Positions 37,240-47,831 are shown, counted from the stretch's first letter. The stretch is 64,000 bases of DNA from Erwinia persicina (GCF_014838825.1 NZ_JACYMO010000005.1:217195-281194); one strand, 5' to 3'. The notes: a model not told the origin generated them from the letters alone. Translations and numbers: made by a program.

Positions 37240-39289
37240 ACAGGCCGCTGAGGCCGCCGGAATTGCAGCCCGCTATATTAATGCCCGCGGGCAGCCGGAA
37301 GCGGTCAGTCCCGGCACGCGTGACAAACTTCTGGCGGCGATGGCCCCACGCCCCAGGGCAGGCAGTACGCCATTGCCACCCTGCCAGGTGCTGCTGAAGA
37401 AGCGCGTACAGCGGCTGCTGACCGGCGGGAAGGGGGAGTATCACTGGCGCTTTGACAGCGAGCAGGGCAAAACCTGTAACGGCACCGTCTCCGCCGGAGA
37501 GAGTATTACCCTGCCGGCGAACCTGCCGGAGGGCTACCATCAGCTACTGCTGACGCAGGGGAAAAAGCAGTGGTGCTGTCGGATCATTATCGCGCCGAAA
37601 CGCTGCTATGAACCTGAGGCGCTCAAGCGCGGCGACAAACTGTGGGGTGCCTGCGTGCAGCTCTATACGCTGCGGTCGGCGCATAACTGGGGCATGGGCG
37701 ATTTTGGTGATTTAAAGCGTATGGTCAGCGATATTGCCACACGCGGTGGCGCATTTATCGGGCTGAATCCCATACATGCGCTTTACCCTTCGCAACCTGA
37801 AAATGCCAGCCCGTACAGCCCCTCTTCGCGGCGCTGGCTGAATGTGATGTATATCGATGTGGCTGCCGTCGCGGATTTTCAGCACAGCCCTGCCGCTCAG
37901 CGCTGGTGGCAGAAAAAGAGTACGCAGACCACCATCCAGACTGCACGTGACGCCGACCGGGTTGACTATGCCCGCGTGGGGGCGCTGAAAATCGACGGGC
38001 TGCGGCATGCCTGGCAGCACTTTACGGGACGGGATGCCGGGGATGACAGCGTGGTGCAGTTCGCCGCTTTTGTTGAACAAGGGGGGCAAAGCCTGCTGAA
38101 TCAGGCATCCTATGATGCGCTGCACTGCGCCCTGCTGAAGGAGGATCCCGCGCGCTGGGGCTGGCCGGCCTGGCCGGAAGCGTACCGGCACGGGGATAAT
38201 GAGGCGGTGCAGCAGTTTTGCCGTGAGCAGCATGATGAGGTGCGGTTCTGGCTGTGGCTGCAGTGGCTGGCGAACCGTCAGTTTGATGAATGCTGGCAGT
38301 GTTGCCAGGCGCATCAGATGGCGGTGGGGCTCTATCGGGATCTGGCCGTGGGCGTGGCCGAAGGGGGAGCAGACACCTGGTGCGATCGTGAGCTTTACCG
38401 TCTGCAGGCTTCGGTGGGCGCGCCACCGGATATCCTCGGGCCGCAGGGGCAAAACTGGGGGCTGCCGCCGATGGATCCGCACATCATGACGGCACGTGGC
38501 TACCAGCCGTTTATCGACCTGCTGCGCGCCAATATGGCAAGCTGCGGTGCGCTCCGCATCGACCATGTCATGTCGCTGCTGCGTCTGTGGTGGATCCCCT
38601 ACGGTGAAACGGCAAACTTTGGTGCGTATGTTCATTATCCGGTGGACGACCTGATGGCGATCCTGGCGCTGGAGAGCCAGCGTCATCAGTGCATGGTGAT
38701 CGGTGAGGATCTGGGGACGGTGCCGGAGGAGATCGTCGGCAAGCTGCGCGACAGCGGCATCTATTCATGGAAGGTGCTCTACTTTGAGCAGGAGGGAGAG
38801 GATCGTTACCGGGCACCCTCCGCCTGGCCGCGTCAGTCGATGGCCAGCGCAACCACGCACGATCTGCCGACCCTGCGCGGGTTCTGGAGCGCCGGCGATC
38901 TCACGCTTGGTGAAACGCTGGGGCTCTATCCGGATAAGGTGATACTCCGCGGGCTGTATGACCAGCGGGTCCGGCAAAAGCAGGCGCTGCTGGATGCACT
39001 ACACCGCTACGGATGTGTGCCAAAACGCTGCGGTAAGCAGGCTGATAAGATGGAGATGTCGGCGGTGCTCAACCGTGGCCTGCAGCGGTTTATCGCTGAC
39101 AGTAACAGTGCGCTGCTGGGGCTGCAGCCGGAGGACTGGCTGGATATGGCCGATCCGGTGAACGTGCCGGGGACCACCGATGAGTACCCCAACTGGCGGC
39201 GTAAACTGAGTATGACGCTGGAGGCGATGTTTGCTGATAAAGAGGTTAACCGCTTAATTAAAGATATTAATCATCGGCGTAAAGCCTGA
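37220..39289 (+). CDS. malQ: MalQ, 4-alpha-glucanotransferase (amylomaltase)
   Basis: A 689-residue GH77 enzyme (E. coli 694) that disproportionates maltodextrins, extending short chains so that MalP can use them. The catalytic Asp lies in [16 protein letters not shown] (about residue 450), the acid Glu in [11 protein letters not shown] (near 497) and the third Asp in [12 protein letters not shown] (near 550). The ATG at 37220 has GGAGG upstream and lies within the end of malP; a GTG one codon earlier is possible. With GlgX and GlgP it completes the conversion of glycogen to glucose and glucose-1-phosphate. Confidence 0.95.
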   Translation: MDEKKREQAAEAAGIAARYINARGQPEAVSPGTRDKLLAAMAPRPRAGSTPLPPCQVLLKKRVQRLLTGGKGEYHWRFDSEQGKTCNGTVSAGESITLPANLPEGYHQLLLTQGKKQWCCRIIIAPKRCYEPEALKRGDKLWGACVQLYTLRSAHNWGMGDFGDLKRMVSDIATRGGAFIGLNPIHALYPSQPENASPYSPSSRRWLNVMYIDVAAVADFQHSPAAQRWWQKKSTQTTIQTARDADRVDYARVGALKIDGLRHAWQHFTGRDAGDDSVVQFAAFVEQGGQSLLNQASYDALHCALLKEDPARWGWPAWPEAYRHGDNEAVQQFCREQHDEVRFWLWLQWLANRQFDECWQCCQAHQMAVGLYRDLAVGVAEGGADTWCDRELYRLQASVGAPPDILGPQGQNWGLPPMDPHIMTARGYQPFIDLLRANMASCGALRIDHVMSLLRLWWIPYGETANFGAYVHYPVDDLMAILALESQRHQCMVIGEDLGTVPEEIVGKLRDSGIYSWKVLYFEQEGEDRYRAPSAWPRQSMASATTHDLPTLRGFWSAGDLTLGETLGLYPDKVILRGLYDQRVRQKQALLDALHRYGCVPKRCGKQADKMEMSAVLNRGLQRFIADSNSALLGLQPEDWLDMADPVNVPGTTDEYPNWRRKLSMTLEAMFADKEVNRLIKDINHRRKA

Positions 39290-39394
39290 CGACAAGGGCA
39301 AACCAGCGGCATCGGGGAGGAACAGGAAAAAGGTCGTCTCATGCGGTGACATATCTTCGGTCTTTGTCCGCGTGTGACGATGGGGTTATCGGCA

Positions 39395-39422
39395 GGGGCG
39401 GACCTTCTTTCAGGCCCGCCCC
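39395..39422. terminator. Hairpin between convergent malQ and ketoacyl synthase genes
   Basis: Stem GGGGCGG/CCGCCCC (39395-39401 and 39416-39422) in the gap between converging genes. Its GGGCGGACC left arm resembles the gntU hairpin. Confidence 0.6.
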
Positions 39423-39443
39423 TTGCGAGGTTGTCGTCCGTCA

Positions 39444-40727
39444 TTACGCCGTAAAGGCTTTAAAAATAACCGAGCCGTTCACTCCTCCAAAACCAAAGCC
39501 ATTGACCAGTACACTGCGGATGGTCACGGGCTGCGCGGTATTTTTCACGATATTTAGCCCCTTTGCGGCCTCGTCGAGGCGATCAATATTGAGCGACGGC
39601 GGGGCAATCTGCTCACGCATGGCCATCAGCGAGAATATCGCGCCGACGGCTCCGGCCGCGCCTAACAGATGCCCGGTGGCAGACTTGGTCGAAGAGATCG
39701 CCGTATGTGCGCCGTCACCCAGCACCCGACGCAGCGCATTGATTTCGGCAAGATCGCCGACCGGCGTTGAAGTAGAATGCGCATTGATATAATCCACATC
39801 GCGCCCTGTTATCCCTGCCTGCTGGAGTGCAATGGTCATTGCACGCGCAGCGCCTTCGCCATCTTCTGGCCCGGAGGTAATGTGGTAGGCATCCGAGGTG
39901 GTGCCGTAACCGACCACTTCACCCAGGATAGTAGCGCCACGCGCCTGGGCACGAGTCAATTCTTCCAGTACCAGCATCCCGGCACCTTCTCCCATCACAA
40001 AACCATCACGCGCCTGGTCGAATGGACGTGAAGCCTGCTCAGGATGGTCGTTAAAAGCCGTTGAGAGGGCACGAGCAGCCTGGAAGCCACCGAGTGAAAC
40101 CGGATTGATACAGGACTCACAGCCGCCGACCACGGCGATATCCGCATCATCAAAACGAATGGCTCGGAAACCGTCACCAATACTTTGAATGCTGGCCGCG
40201 CAGGCGGAAACCGGCGTACCGAGCATCCCTTTAAAGCCATATTTAATCGCCACGTGTGATGATGCGAGATTGGCAATAAACGACGGTATGGTAAATGGCG
40301 AAAGCTTACGGCTGCCTTTCTCTGCCACGGTTTTGACCGCATTGCTGATGGCATGAAAACCGCCGATGCCGGTGGCAATAATAGTGGCGGTGCGCAGGCG
40401 CGCGGTTTCCGACAGATTATGCAAACCGGCCTGGGTGATGGCCTCTTCGGCCGCTGCCAGCGCCAGATGAATAAATCGGTCCGCTTTACGCTGATCTTTC
40501 ACCGGGATAAGCGCAGCAATATCAAAGCCGTGCTGCGGGTCCTGTTCGATAGAAGGAACCTGCCCACCAACGCGAATGGCCGTGTCGCCATAGGCCTCTT
40601 CCGGAAGGTGACGAATGCCGGACTGACCGGCAATCAGCCGCTGCCAGCTGGCTTCAACGCCATTAGCGAGTGGGCTGATTAAACCCATACCCGTGATCAC
40701 GACTCTTCTGCCCGTATTGTTCAACAT
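39444..40727 (-). CDS. Stand-alone beta-ketoacyl-ACP synthase (KAS II / FabF-like)
   Basis: A 427-residue thiolase-fold condensing enzyme. The complete Cys-His-His triad is visible: Cys176 (PVSACAASIQSIGDG), His317 (INAHSTSTPVGD) and His353 (TKSATGHLLGAAGA). It should therefore extend acyl-ACP with malonyl-ACP. No acyl carrier protein, reductase or other fatty-acid gene lies beside it, so it is unlikely to be the housekeeping fabF. It occupies the place between malQ and nfuA where E. coli has gntT. The ATG at 40727 gives the family N-terminus GRRVVITGMGLISP; its RBS is weak. The product could be a modified fatty acid or a secondary metabolite. Confidence 0.85.
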   Translation of the reverse strand: MLNNTGRRVVITGMGLISPLANGVEASWQRLIAGQSGIRHLPEEAYGDTAIRVGGQVPSIEQDPQHGFDIAALIPVKDQRKADRFIHLALAAAEEAITQAGLHNLSETARLRTATIIATGIGGFHAISNAVKTVAEKGSRKLSPFTIPSFIANLASSHVAIKYGFKGMLGTPVSACAASIQSIGDGFRAIRFDDADIAVVGGCESCINPVSLGGFQAARALSTAFNDHPEQASRPFDQARDGFVMGEGAGMLVLEELTRAQARGATILGEVVGYGTTSDAYHITSGPEDGEGAARAMTIALQQAGITGRDVDYINAHSTSTPVGDLAEINALRRVLGDGAHTAISSTKSATGHLLGAAGAVGAIFSLMAMREQIAPPSLNIDRLDEAAKGLNIVKNTAQPVTIRSVLVNGFGFGGVNGSVIFKAFTA

Positions 40728-40861
40728 AATGACCTGATAGGTTGCGAAAACAGATTTCAGTGTACACGTGTAAGCTGAAAAATCCAGCGTCAATCATGCC
40801 GTGATAATAACGACGGCGGAAAGGGTTAAACGACAGGGCAGGCAGCGTCAGAGCGGGGGTA

Positions 40862-40885
40862 ATAAAAAAGGCCGGATAACCGGCC
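40862..40885 (-). terminator. Terminator after nfuA
   Basis: Palindrome GGCCGG-ATAA-CCGGCC (40870-40885) preceded on the plus strand by AAAAAA, so on the minus strand the hairpin is followed by a T-run. It is placed to end nfuA transcription. Confidence 0.8.
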
Positions 40886-40893
40886 CAGGGGGA

Positions 40894-41469
40894 TCAGTAG
40901 AACGAGTGCTCACCGCGCTGATGCTCGGTAAGGTCACGTACGCCTTTCAGCTCAGGGAAGGCCGCCAGCATCTCTTTCTCGATGCCTTCTTTCAGGGTCA
41001 CATCGACCATGGAACAGCCGTTACAGCCGCCGCCAAATTGCAGAATGGCAAAGCCTTCGTCGGTAATTTCCATCAGGGACACTTTACCGCCGTGGCTGGC
41101 CAGCTGCGGGTTGATCTGTGCCTGCAACAGATACTCAACGCGCTCCATTAGCGGGGCATCGTCGTTAACTTTGCGCATTTTGGCGTTCGGCGCTTTCAGG
41201 GTCAGCTGAGAACCCAGATTGTCGGTAACAAAGTCGATTTCAGCATCTTCAAGGTACGGGGCACTCAGGGCGTCAACGTAGGCCGAAAGAAGAGGGAACT
41301 TCAGTTCCGTATCGGTCGCTTCAACGGCGTCAGGCGGACAGTAAGAAACACCGCACTCGGCGGTTGGCGTACCCGGGTTAATCACGAATACACGAATTTG
41401 GGTGCCATCTTCCTGCTTTGACAGCAGTTTTGCGAAGTGCTCTTGTGCAGAGTCGGTAATTAGGATCAT
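40894..41469 (-). CDS. nfuA: NfuA, Fe-S cluster carrier protein
   Basis: A 191-residue protein, same length as E. coli NfuA, that delivers [4Fe-4S] clusters to apo-proteins under oxidative stress and iron limitation. The N-terminal degenerate A-type domain (about 1-95) has lost the A-type cysteines. The C-terminal Nfu domain carries the cluster ligands Cys149 and Cys152 ([11 protein letters not shown]). It is cytoplasmic. In E. coli it neighbours gntX, as here. Confidence 0.96.
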   Translation of the reverse strand: MILITDSAQEHFAKLLSKQEDGTQIRVFVINPGTPTAECGVSYCPPDAVEATDTELKFPLLSAYVDALSAPYLEDAEIDFVTDNLGSQLTLKAPNAKMRKVNDDAPLMERVEYLLQAQINPQLASHGGKVSLMEITDEGFAILQFGGGCNGCSMVDVTLKEGIEKEMLAAFPELKGVRDLTEHQRGEHSFY

Positions 41470-41527
41470 GGCGATTGCTCAATAGTTGACTAATTTCGTT
41501 GGTTATAATACGCCCATCACCGACGCT

Positions 41528-42211
41528 CTACAAGGTTCGGCACAGGCACCAGATCTGTACGCTGGCGGCGCCGTGGGCCAGCAGAAGGCGGCTGATCTCG
41601 GCGGCGGTGCTGCCAGTGGTCACCACATCATCCAGCAGACTGATATGCAGCCCGCGCACCTCTCTTTCAAGCCGGAAGGCGCCGCGCAGGTTTTTACGCC
41701 GCGCCAGCGCGCCCAGGGTGTGCTGGATATGTCCGGCCCGGACGCGCGTGACGGCGCGGGGCAAATACTGACAGGGCACCCGGCGGGCCAGCCAGTGCGC
41801 CATATCTTCCAGCTGATTATAGCCCCGCTGCCAGGCACGACGGTGATGCAGGGGCACGGTTAACAGCAGGTCCGGCCGCCGCAGCCCGGTTTCACGCCGC
41901 TGCATTAACCAGCATAGCAGTATCAGCCGCGCCAGCATTACCGCATGTGCGGTGGCACGATAAAACTTCAGCTGATTCACCAGCCGGTCCAGCGGTGGCT
42001 GCCAGGGGGTCACGCGCACCAGGTGCTGCCAGGGGGGCGGACGGCGCAGGCAGCGACCACAGGCCGTTTTCTTCCTCTGGCTGGGTAATCCACAGCGCGG
42101 GCAACAGGCTGGCTGAGTCAGAAGCTGACGCAGACAGACGCTGCACAGGCCGTGCTGCGAGTAACGTAGCGGCATCAGGCATAGCCAACAGCCCGCTGGC
42201 ATTGGTAGCAT
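41528..42211 (-). CDS. gntX: GntX, ComF-family phosphoribosyltransferase-like protein
   Basis: A 227-residue ComF-type protein, the same length as E. coli GntX. The N-terminus holds four CxxC pairs that may bind zinc (CWLC, CSVC, CPRC, CGRC; about residues 9-70). The C-terminus has the PRPP-binding loop LLDDVVTTGSTAAE (about 190-203). Relatives take part in DNA uptake for use as nutrient or in natural competence. The ATG at 42211 with GAGG upstream gives the conserved GCWLCLMPL start. It is divergent from bioH, with only 34 bp between starts. Confidence 0.92.
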   Translation of the reverse strand: MLPMPAGCWLCLMPLRYSQHGLCSVCLRQLLTQPACCPRCGLPSQRKKTACGRCLRRPPPWQHLVRVTPWQPPLDRLVNQLKFYRATAHAVMLARLILLCWLMQRRETGLRRPDLLLTVPLHHRRAWQRGYNQLEDMAHWLARRVPCQYLPRAVTRVRAGHIQHTLGALARRKNLRGAFRLEREVRGLHISLLDDVVTTGSTAAEISRLLLAHGAASVQIWCLCRTL

Positions 42212-42245
42212 GGCGACCTCACAATAAAAAACAGGACCATAACCC

Positions 42246-43022
42246 ATGAGTACGCTTCACCGGGAGACTATTGGCCAGGGCGATCGCCATCTTGTGCTGC
42301 TGCACGGATGGGGTCTGAACGCCGGGGTCTGGCATTGCATCAGCAGTCGACTCAGCGCACATTTTTGTCTGCACCTGGTGGATCTGCCGGGGTACGGTCA
42401 CAGCCAGGGCTTTGCGCCGATGTCGCTGAAGGCGATGGCGGCAGAGGTGGCCGCCCGGGTACCGGCGGAGGCAGTCTGGCTGGGCTGGTCTCTCGGTGGC
42501 CTGGTGGCCAGTCAGGCAGCCCTGGACTTCCCACAGCGGGTCAAAGGGCTGATTAGCGTTGCATCCTCGCCGCGCTTCAGCGCGACGGCGGAGTGGCCGG
42601 GCATCAAACCCGACACGCTGGTCAGTTTCCAGCAGCAGCTAAGCGAAGATTTCCAGCGTACTGTGGAACGTTTTCTGGCGCTGCAAACGCTGGGTACGGA
42701 CAGTGCCCGGCAGGATGCCCGCAGGCTGAAAAGTGTGGTGTTTGACCGCCCGCTGCCGACGGCAGAGGTACTGAACGGGGGGCTGGAAATACTGAAGACC
42801 GCCGATCTTCGAAAGGACATGGCGGCACTGACGTTGCCCTTTCTGCGGCTATATGGTGCGCTGGACGGGCTGGTACCGCGCAAAATAGTGCCGATGCTGG
42901 ATGCCTGCTGGCCGGAAAGTCACAGTCATGTTATCGACAAGGCAGCCCATGCGCCGTTTATCTCTCACCCGGCAGCGTTCTCTCAGCGAATTATTGATTT
43001 TATCCCTGAGGTTTGGCCCTGA
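42246..43022 (+). CDS. bioH: BioH, pimeloyl-[ACP] methyl ester esterase
   Basis: A 258-residue alpha/beta hydrolase (E. coli 256) that frees pimeloyl-ACP from its methyl ester, closing the BioC-BioH route to the biotin pimelate moiety. The catalytic triad is Ser82 (GWSLGG), Asp207 (LDGLVPRK) and His235 ([11 protein letters not shown]), at the same positions as E. coli. The oxyanion motif LLHGWGLN lies near residue 18. It is cytoplasmic. It is divergent from gntX, and its promoter may lie partly in the gntX start region. Confidence 0.95.
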   Translation: MSTLHRETIGQGDRHLVLLHGWGLNAGVWHCISSRLSAHFCLHLVDLPGYGHSQGFAPMSLKAMAAEVAARVPAEAVWLGWSLGGLVASQAALDFPQRVKGLISVASSPRFSATAEWPGIKPDTLVSFQQQLSEDFQRTVERFLALQTLGTDSARQDARRLKSVVFDRPLPTAEVLNGGLEILKTADLRKDMAALTLPFLRLYGALDGLVPRKIVPMLDACWPESHSHVIDKAAHAPFISHPAAFSQRIIDFIPEVWP

Positions 43023-43183
43023 AACTCCGCTATCGTCGCGGTTGCTGCGTGATGTCATCTCCGATTACTTTTTGCAACAATTCACCACGTTGCTGCTTTT
43101 TTCCGTCGGGACAATAATGAAAGTGGCCGTATTTATTACGGCCAGGATTAACTGGAAACATTGCCCTAAGGAGAGGAAGTTTT

Positions 43184-43450
43184 ATGAAAAAGCAACTCGC
43201 TATCTCTGCCCTACTGTTGACCACTTTTGCAGTGTTTAATGCTGGCGCTGCCGAGCAGATAACGCGCGAAAAAGCGCAGGAGATGAACCTGGAGATGATC
43301 GGTACGGTGACGACAAACTCCACTATCAACCCCATGGATGCCAACGCCCACTTATCGAAAAAAGCTGATGAGAAAGGGGGGAAATATTATGTGATCGTTG
43401 CGGCCCAGCAGGGTAACCGCGACCACGCACTGGCTGAAGTGTATAAGTAA
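43184..43450 (+). CDS. Small periplasmic DUF1471 (YhcN/BhsA-type) protein
   Basis: An 88-residue protein with a signal peptide (about residues 1-22, ending NAGA). The short mature domain ends in KYYVIVAAQQGNRDHALAEVYK, the usual C-terminal pattern of the DUF1471/YdgH-RhsP family, with its preceding ADEKGGKYY motif. Family members such as BhsA, McbA and YhcN respond to stress, metals or biofilm growth; no function can be assigned to this one. RBS AAGGAG lies upstream of the ATG. A terminator hairpin follows. Confidence 0.85.
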   Translation: MKKQLAISALLLTTFAVFNAGAAEQITREKAQEMNLEMIGTVTTNSTINPMDANAHLSKKADEKGGKYYVIVAAQQGNRDHALAEVYK

Positions 43451-43460
43451 TAAGAGGTTT

Positions 43461-43484
43461 ACCTGCCCGCCCCGGTGGGCAGGT
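43461..43484. terminator. Hairpin between DUF1471 gene and GH13 phosphorylase
   Basis: Stem ACCTGCCC/GGGCAGGT (43461-43468 and 43477-43484) between converging genes. It begins 11 bases after the DUF1471 stop and ends at the phosphorylase stop. Confidence 0.65.
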
Positions 43485-45173
43485 TCAGATTTTCAGCCAG
43501 TGAAAGCCCCAGGCCTCCAGCTGCAGTGACTGCCCCCCATCAATACGATCCCCACTCGCAATATCGCGGTACCAGCGCGGCTCCGGCAGCTTCATGCTCA
43601 CCGCTTTACTGCTCAGATTAAATACGCACCACAGGGATTCCTGCTCATCCCGGGCCTGACGATGCAGCACCAGCAGGGCGTTATCGCTGTCGAGGATCCT
43701 CATCGGATTGTCAGGGTGGAAGGCGGGCTGGCGGGTGCGGAGCTGGATCAGCTGGCTGAGGGCGAAATAGACCCGCTGCCGCAGTGAATCTTTTTCCGCC
43801 AGTGCTGCTTCAATCTCGCTGACGGCATATTTCTGCCGGTTAATAGCGCGGTTGTGACCGGCAGCTTTGACACCATCCATATCATTTCGCGAACCCAGAA
43901 TACTTTGAATGTAGATCGCCGGAACGCCGGGGAAGGCCAGCAGCAGCGCGTGTGCCAGCAGGAACCGGCGCAGGCGCGTCTCGTCGTCATCGTCTTTCTG
44001 ATTCAGCGCATCCATATAGGTGACGTTAATTTCATAGGGGCTGGTGCTGCCGTCCGGGTTATTTTTATAGGAGACCAGTGCGCCCTCCATCGCCAGGTCA
44101 CGCACCAGCGAGACGATCTCGGTTTCCGGCAGGATCCCGCGCAGCGGGTTGAGCCCGATGCCGTCATGGGAAGCCAGAAAGTTAAAGAAGGTGGTGGATC
44201 CGCTGCCACCGTCGAGCGAGGAGGCCCACTGGCGCAGCGCACGCGATGATCCATTGTGAATAGCGTGCAGCACCAGCGGAGGCAGTGAAAACTGATAGAC
44301 CATCTGGGCTTCGTCACGCCCGTTGCCAAAGTAGCTGATGTTATCTTTGTGCGGCACATTCGTTTCGGTCAGTACCACGGTGCCGGGGGCCACGTCATTG
44401 GCAATGGCGCGAAACAGCTTTACCAGCTGATGCGTTTTTTCCAGATGAATACAGGGGGTACCGGGTGTTTTCCACATGTAGCCGACGGCGTCCAGCCGGA
44501 CGTAATCTGCGCCTTTTTTCAGGTAATCCAGCAGGACGTTCACCATGGCGATGAGCACCTCAGGGTTAGCGAAGTTCAGGTCGATCTGATCGGCGCTAAA
44601 GGTGCTCCAGATAAAACGGGTTTCGCCGTTAGCCATCTCGAACGGGGTCAGCAGCGGCGACGTCCGGGGGCGGGTCACCGCGCTCAGGTCAGTGGTGGGC
44701 GGCATACTGATAAAGAAATCATCCCAACCCGGATCCTGCGCCAGATAGTGCCGGAACCAGGCGCTTTGGGCGGACATGTGATTACAGACGAAATCGAACA
44801 TCAGCCGCGTATGCTGACGCAAATCAGCAATCTCCTGCCAGCTCCCGCATGGGGGATTAACCTGGTGGTAATCTATTACCGAGAAGCCGTCATCGGAAGA
44901 GTATGGGAAGAAGGGCAGCAGGTGTACCAGATTGAAGCTGGACGCCAGGTGTTGCTGCCAGAAGCGGGAGAAGGTGGTCAGAGTCGGCGTATTTTCGGCA
45001 TGGAACTGATCGGCGTAGGTGATCAGCACCACGTCTTTTTCGTCCCAGTGCGGCTTACGCGGGTGACAAACGGCCCCGCGCGCGTCAGCAATCAGCGCAT
45101 GCAGCCGCTGCAGGCACGATGGCGGGAAAGTGTATTCGTAGATTTTATCTATTAAGTTATTGATAATATCCAT
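43485..45173 (-). CDS. GH13 subfamily 18 sugar phosphorylase (glucosylglycerate/sucrose phosphorylase type)
   Basis: A 562-residue retaining alpha-glycoside phosphorylase. LLPFFPYSSDDGFSVIDY (about residues 85-102) is the hallmark of the sucrose-phosphorylase branch. Catalytic residues are Asp228 (VRLDAVGY), Glu270 (VLTETNVPH) and Asp337 (ASHDGIGL). Classical sucrose phosphorylases are about 490-505 residues; this length fits glucosylglycerate phosphorylase (YcjM, about 559) better. The reaction would give glucose-1-phosphate plus glycerate or a related acceptor. No transporter or partner enzyme lies beside it, so substrate is open. ATG at 45173 is preferred; an in-frame GTG six codons earlier is possible. 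Confidence 0.85.
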   Translation of the reverse strand: MDIINNLIDKIYEYTFPPSCLQRLHALIADARGAVCHPRKPHWDEKDVVLITYADQFHAENTPTLTTFSRFWQQHLASSFNLVHLLPFFPYSSDDGFSVIDYHQVNPPCGSWQEIADLRQHTRLMFDFVCNHMSAQSAWFRHYLAQDPGWDDFFISMPPTTDLSAVTRPRTSPLLTPFEMANGETRFIWSTFSADQIDLNFANPEVLIAMVNVLLDYLKKGADYVRLDAVGYMWKTPGTPCIHLEKTHQLVKLFRAIANDVAPGTVVLTETNVPHKDNISYFGNGRDEAQMVYQFSLPPLVLHAIHNGSSRALRQWASSLDGGSGSTTFFNFLASHDGIGLNPLRGILPETEIVSLVRDLAMEGALVSYKNNPDGSTSPYEINVTYMDALNQKDDDDETRLRRFLLAHALLLAFPGVPAIYIQSILGSRNDMDGVKAAGHNRAINRQKYAVSEIEAALAEKDSLRQRVYFALSQLIQLRTRQPAFHPDNPMRILDSDNALLVLHRQARDEQESLWCVFNLSSKAVSMKLPEPRWYRDIASGDRIDGGQSLQLEAWGFHWLKI

Positions 45174-45288
45174 TATTATTTTTCTGACCACCGCGAGTGA
45201 AAAATTCAGGCGTTATTTTTCACTGTAGACGCTGGTCAAAAAAACACAACCCTTCCCGCTCCGTCTCGCGCAGCTGTCTGACGGGAGA

Positions 45289-47592
45289 TCAGTGACAGCG
45301 GCCCTTTTTTTCACAGGACGTGCAGCTGTGGGTGATGTTTTTTACCGGGATCAGCGCCGGCGTGATTTTGACACGGCGCAGGGCGGCCATCAGCAGCGCG
45401 TTAACCAACAGCACGGCGGCAATAATCAGGCTACTGCTGCCCGGGTGCAGCCGGAAGCTGGAGACCTGATAAAACAGGGCCGCCAGGGAATACGCCAGAT
45501 CCAGCCCCCACAGAATGGAGAACATCATCCAGCGGCTGCTGCTTTCACGGGCAATGGCCCCCATCACAGAGACGCAGGGCACGTACAGCAGTACAAAAAT
45601 CAGATAACTGTAGGCCGCCGCGTCGCTGGCGAATTTACTGTGCATGGTACCCATGGCCCCGCTGGCCATCTCGGCGTCGCCTTTACTGGCCTCGATCGGG
45701 TTAGCGAGAACGCTCAGGCTGAAGGTAGCTTTAATGCCCTGCCAGGTTTCGGCTACGGCATCATACAGCTGACCACTGAGGCTGAACTGGCTGGCATCAA
45801 AGGGCTGCTGCTGCAGCGCCTCAGCGGTGTACAGGGTATTAAGCGTACCGACCACCACCTCTTTTGCCATCGCCCCGGTCAGCAGGCCCACGGTGGCCTG
45901 CCAGTTATCGTCATGCACCCCGATAGGAGCCAGCAGTGGGGTCAGCATGCGGCTGACGCTGGCCAGCGCGGAATCATTCAGGTGACTGACCGGCTGGCCG
46001 CTAAAAGAAAAACTGTTCAGCGCGCCGATCAGCATACTGACCATCACGATCACTTTCCCTGCGCGCAGCACAAAGCCACGCAGGCGCTGCCAGGTCTGCA
46101 GCAGCAGGCTTTTCGCGTGGGGCATATGCCACAGCGGCAGCTCCATCACAAACGGGCTGGCCTCTCCGCGCATCAGGGTATGCTTGAGCAGCAGGCCGGT
46201 GGCAATCGCCGCGCAGATGCCAAGCAGATAGAGGCTGAACACCACCAGTGCCCCACCCTGGCCGAAGAAGGCTGCGGCAAAGACGGCAAAGATAGCCAGC
46301 CGGGCTCCGCAGGAGATAAACGGTGCCATCAGCACAGTGATCAGACGCTCACGGGGGGCATCCAGCGTGCGTGCGCCCATCACTGACGGCACGTTACAGC
46401 CGAAGCCGACGATCAGCGGCACAAAGGATTTTCCCGGCAGCCCGAGGGCCTGCATCAGCCGATCCATCACAAAGGCGGCGCGCGCCATATAGCCGGAGTC
46501 CTCCAGCAGGGAGAGAAACAGGTACATCATGCCAATCTGCGGCACCAGCGGCATCACGGTATTGATCCCTCCGCCAATGCCCTGGGCCAGAAACAGCGTT
46601 AGCCATACCGGCAGATGTAATGTCACACCCAGCCATTGCGTGCCCTGAATAAAGAGGGCGGCGGAACCGAGGTCGAACAGAGGCTGTAGCGCCCCGCCGA
46701 GATTGATGGCAAGGAAGAACATCAGATACATCACCAGCAGAAAGACCGGCAGGCCGAGCCAGCGGTTCAGGGTCAGCTGATCCAGCCGCTGACTGAATGC
46801 CGCGCGCGTGCCCGCCTCATGGATCACCCGGTGGCAGAGTGACTCTATGAACTGATAGCGGCTGCTGACGATAGTCTGCGCAACATCCTCCTGCAGCGAC
46901 GACGTCAGTGCCGGCAGGAGGGCGGCAGCGGCCGGAAACTGCTGCTGGCTGGCGATGTCGCCTTCCAGCATCTGCAGGGCCAGCCAGCGTTTTTGCGGCG
47001 TTGGCGTGGAGGCCGGTAGCGCCGCAGCCAGTGCGTCCATCACCGGTTGCAGCGATGCCGGATAAGGAACGGCCAGCGGGGTATTCTCCGGCCTGTCGCC
47101 ATCGAGGGTACTCTTCAGGAGATCGATGCCGCGCCCGCGTGTTGATACCATCGGTACCACCGGGCAGCCCAGCGCCTGCGCCAGCACCGTGAGATCCATT
47201 TTGGTCTGCTGGCTTTCAATAATATCCAGCATATTCAGCACGACAATACAGGGTTGTCCCATCTCCAGCAGTTGCAGGGTCAGATAGAGGTTACGCTCAA
47301 GGTTACTGGCATCCACCACGTTGATCACCAGGTCGGCTTCGCCTTCCAGCAGATACTGACAGGCAATCTGCTCGTCCAGCGAGGCCTGCGCTGACAGGGT
47401 GGTGAGTGAGTAGCAGCCGGGAAGATCGACCAGCCGCACCTGATGCTCGGCCGTGCTGAACTGCCCCTCTTTGCGTTCCACGGTTACCCCGGCCCAGTTA
47501 CCGACCCGCTGACGTGAACCGGTAAGCTGGTTAAACAGGGTGGTTTTACCCACGTTCGGATTCCCCGTCAGCGCAATGGTACAGGCCTTCAT
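45289..47592 (-). CDS. feoB: FeoB, ferrous iron transporter
   Basis: A 767-residue inner-membrane protein (E. coli 773). The N-terminal G domain shows G1 GNPNVGKTT (10-18), switch region [15 protein letters not shown]3 DLPGCYSL and G4 NMLD. The membrane part carries the two Gate motifs ([29 protein letters not shown]). It imports Fe(II) under anaerobic or acidic conditions. The start overlaps the feoA stop (ATGA). No feoC follows. The C-terminus ends in a short Cys-rich tail, [10 protein letters not shown], next to the stop. Confidence 0.95.
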   Translation of the reverse strand: MKACTIALTGNPNVGKTTLFNQLTGSRQRVGNWAGVTVERKEGQFSTAEHQVRLVDLPGCYSLTTLSAQASLDEQIACQYLLEGEADLVINVVDASNLERNLYLTLQLLEMGQPCIVVLNMLDIIESQQTKMDLTVLAQALGCPVVPMVSTRGRGIDLLKSTLDGDRPENTPLAVPYPASLQPVMDALAAALPASTPTPQKRWLALQMLEGDIASQQQFPAAAALLPALTSSLQEDVAQTIVSSRYQFIESLCHRVIHEAGTRAAFSQRLDQLTLNRWLGLPVFLLVMYLMFFLAINLGGALQPLFDLGSAALFIQGTQWLGVTLHLPVWLTLFLAQGIGGGINTVMPLVPQIGMMYLFLSLLEDSGYMARAAFVMDRLMQALGLPGKSFVPLIVGFGCNVPSVMGARTLDAPRERLITVLMAPFISCGARLAIFAVFAAAFFGQGGALVVFSLYLLGICAAIATGLLLKHTLMRGEASPFVMELPLWHMPHAKSLLLQTWQRLRGFVLRAGKVIVMVSMLIGALNSFSFSGQPVSHLNDSALASVSRMLTPLLAPIGVHDDNWQATVGLLTGAMAKEVVVGTLNTLYTAEALQQQPFDASQFSLSGQLYDAVAETWQGIKATFSLSVLANPIEASKGDAEMASGAMGTMHSKFASDAAAYSYLIFVLLYVPCVSVMGAIARESSSRWMMFSILWGLDLAYSLAALFYQVSSFRLHPGSSSLIIAAVLLVNALLMAALRRVKITPALIPVKNITHSCTSCEKKGRCH

Positions 47593-47831
47593 GCGATGTC
47601 TCCCACCGGGTTCACCACTTCCAGCTGTAGCAGGGACAGGTCTTTTTTACGCAGCATCAGACTGACGCGTCGGGTCTCAATATGCAAAGGATCGCCCAGC
47701 GGTGCCACGCGGATCAGCTGAAAGGTGGAGCCGGGTAACAGGCCCAGCGCCATTAATTTCTGGCGAAATGCCGGGTTGATAGCGGGTGAGAAGCCAGCGA
47801 TGCGGTAGGAGTGCTGTGGGATCAGTTGCAT
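47589..47831 (-). CDS. feoA: FeoA, ferrous iron transport accessory protein
   Basis: An 80-residue SH3-like cytoplasmic protein (E. coli 75) needed for FeoB function. The whole domain matches: ISPx-type [34 protein letters not shown] and LRKKDLSLL. The C-terminus is about five residues longer than in E. coli. It is the first gene of feoAB, overlapping feoB by four bases. Confidence 0.94.
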   Translation of the reverse strand: MQLIPQHSYRIAGFSPAINPAFRQKLMALGLLPGSTFQLIRVAPLGDPLHIETRRVSLMLRKKDLSLLQLEVVNPVGDIA

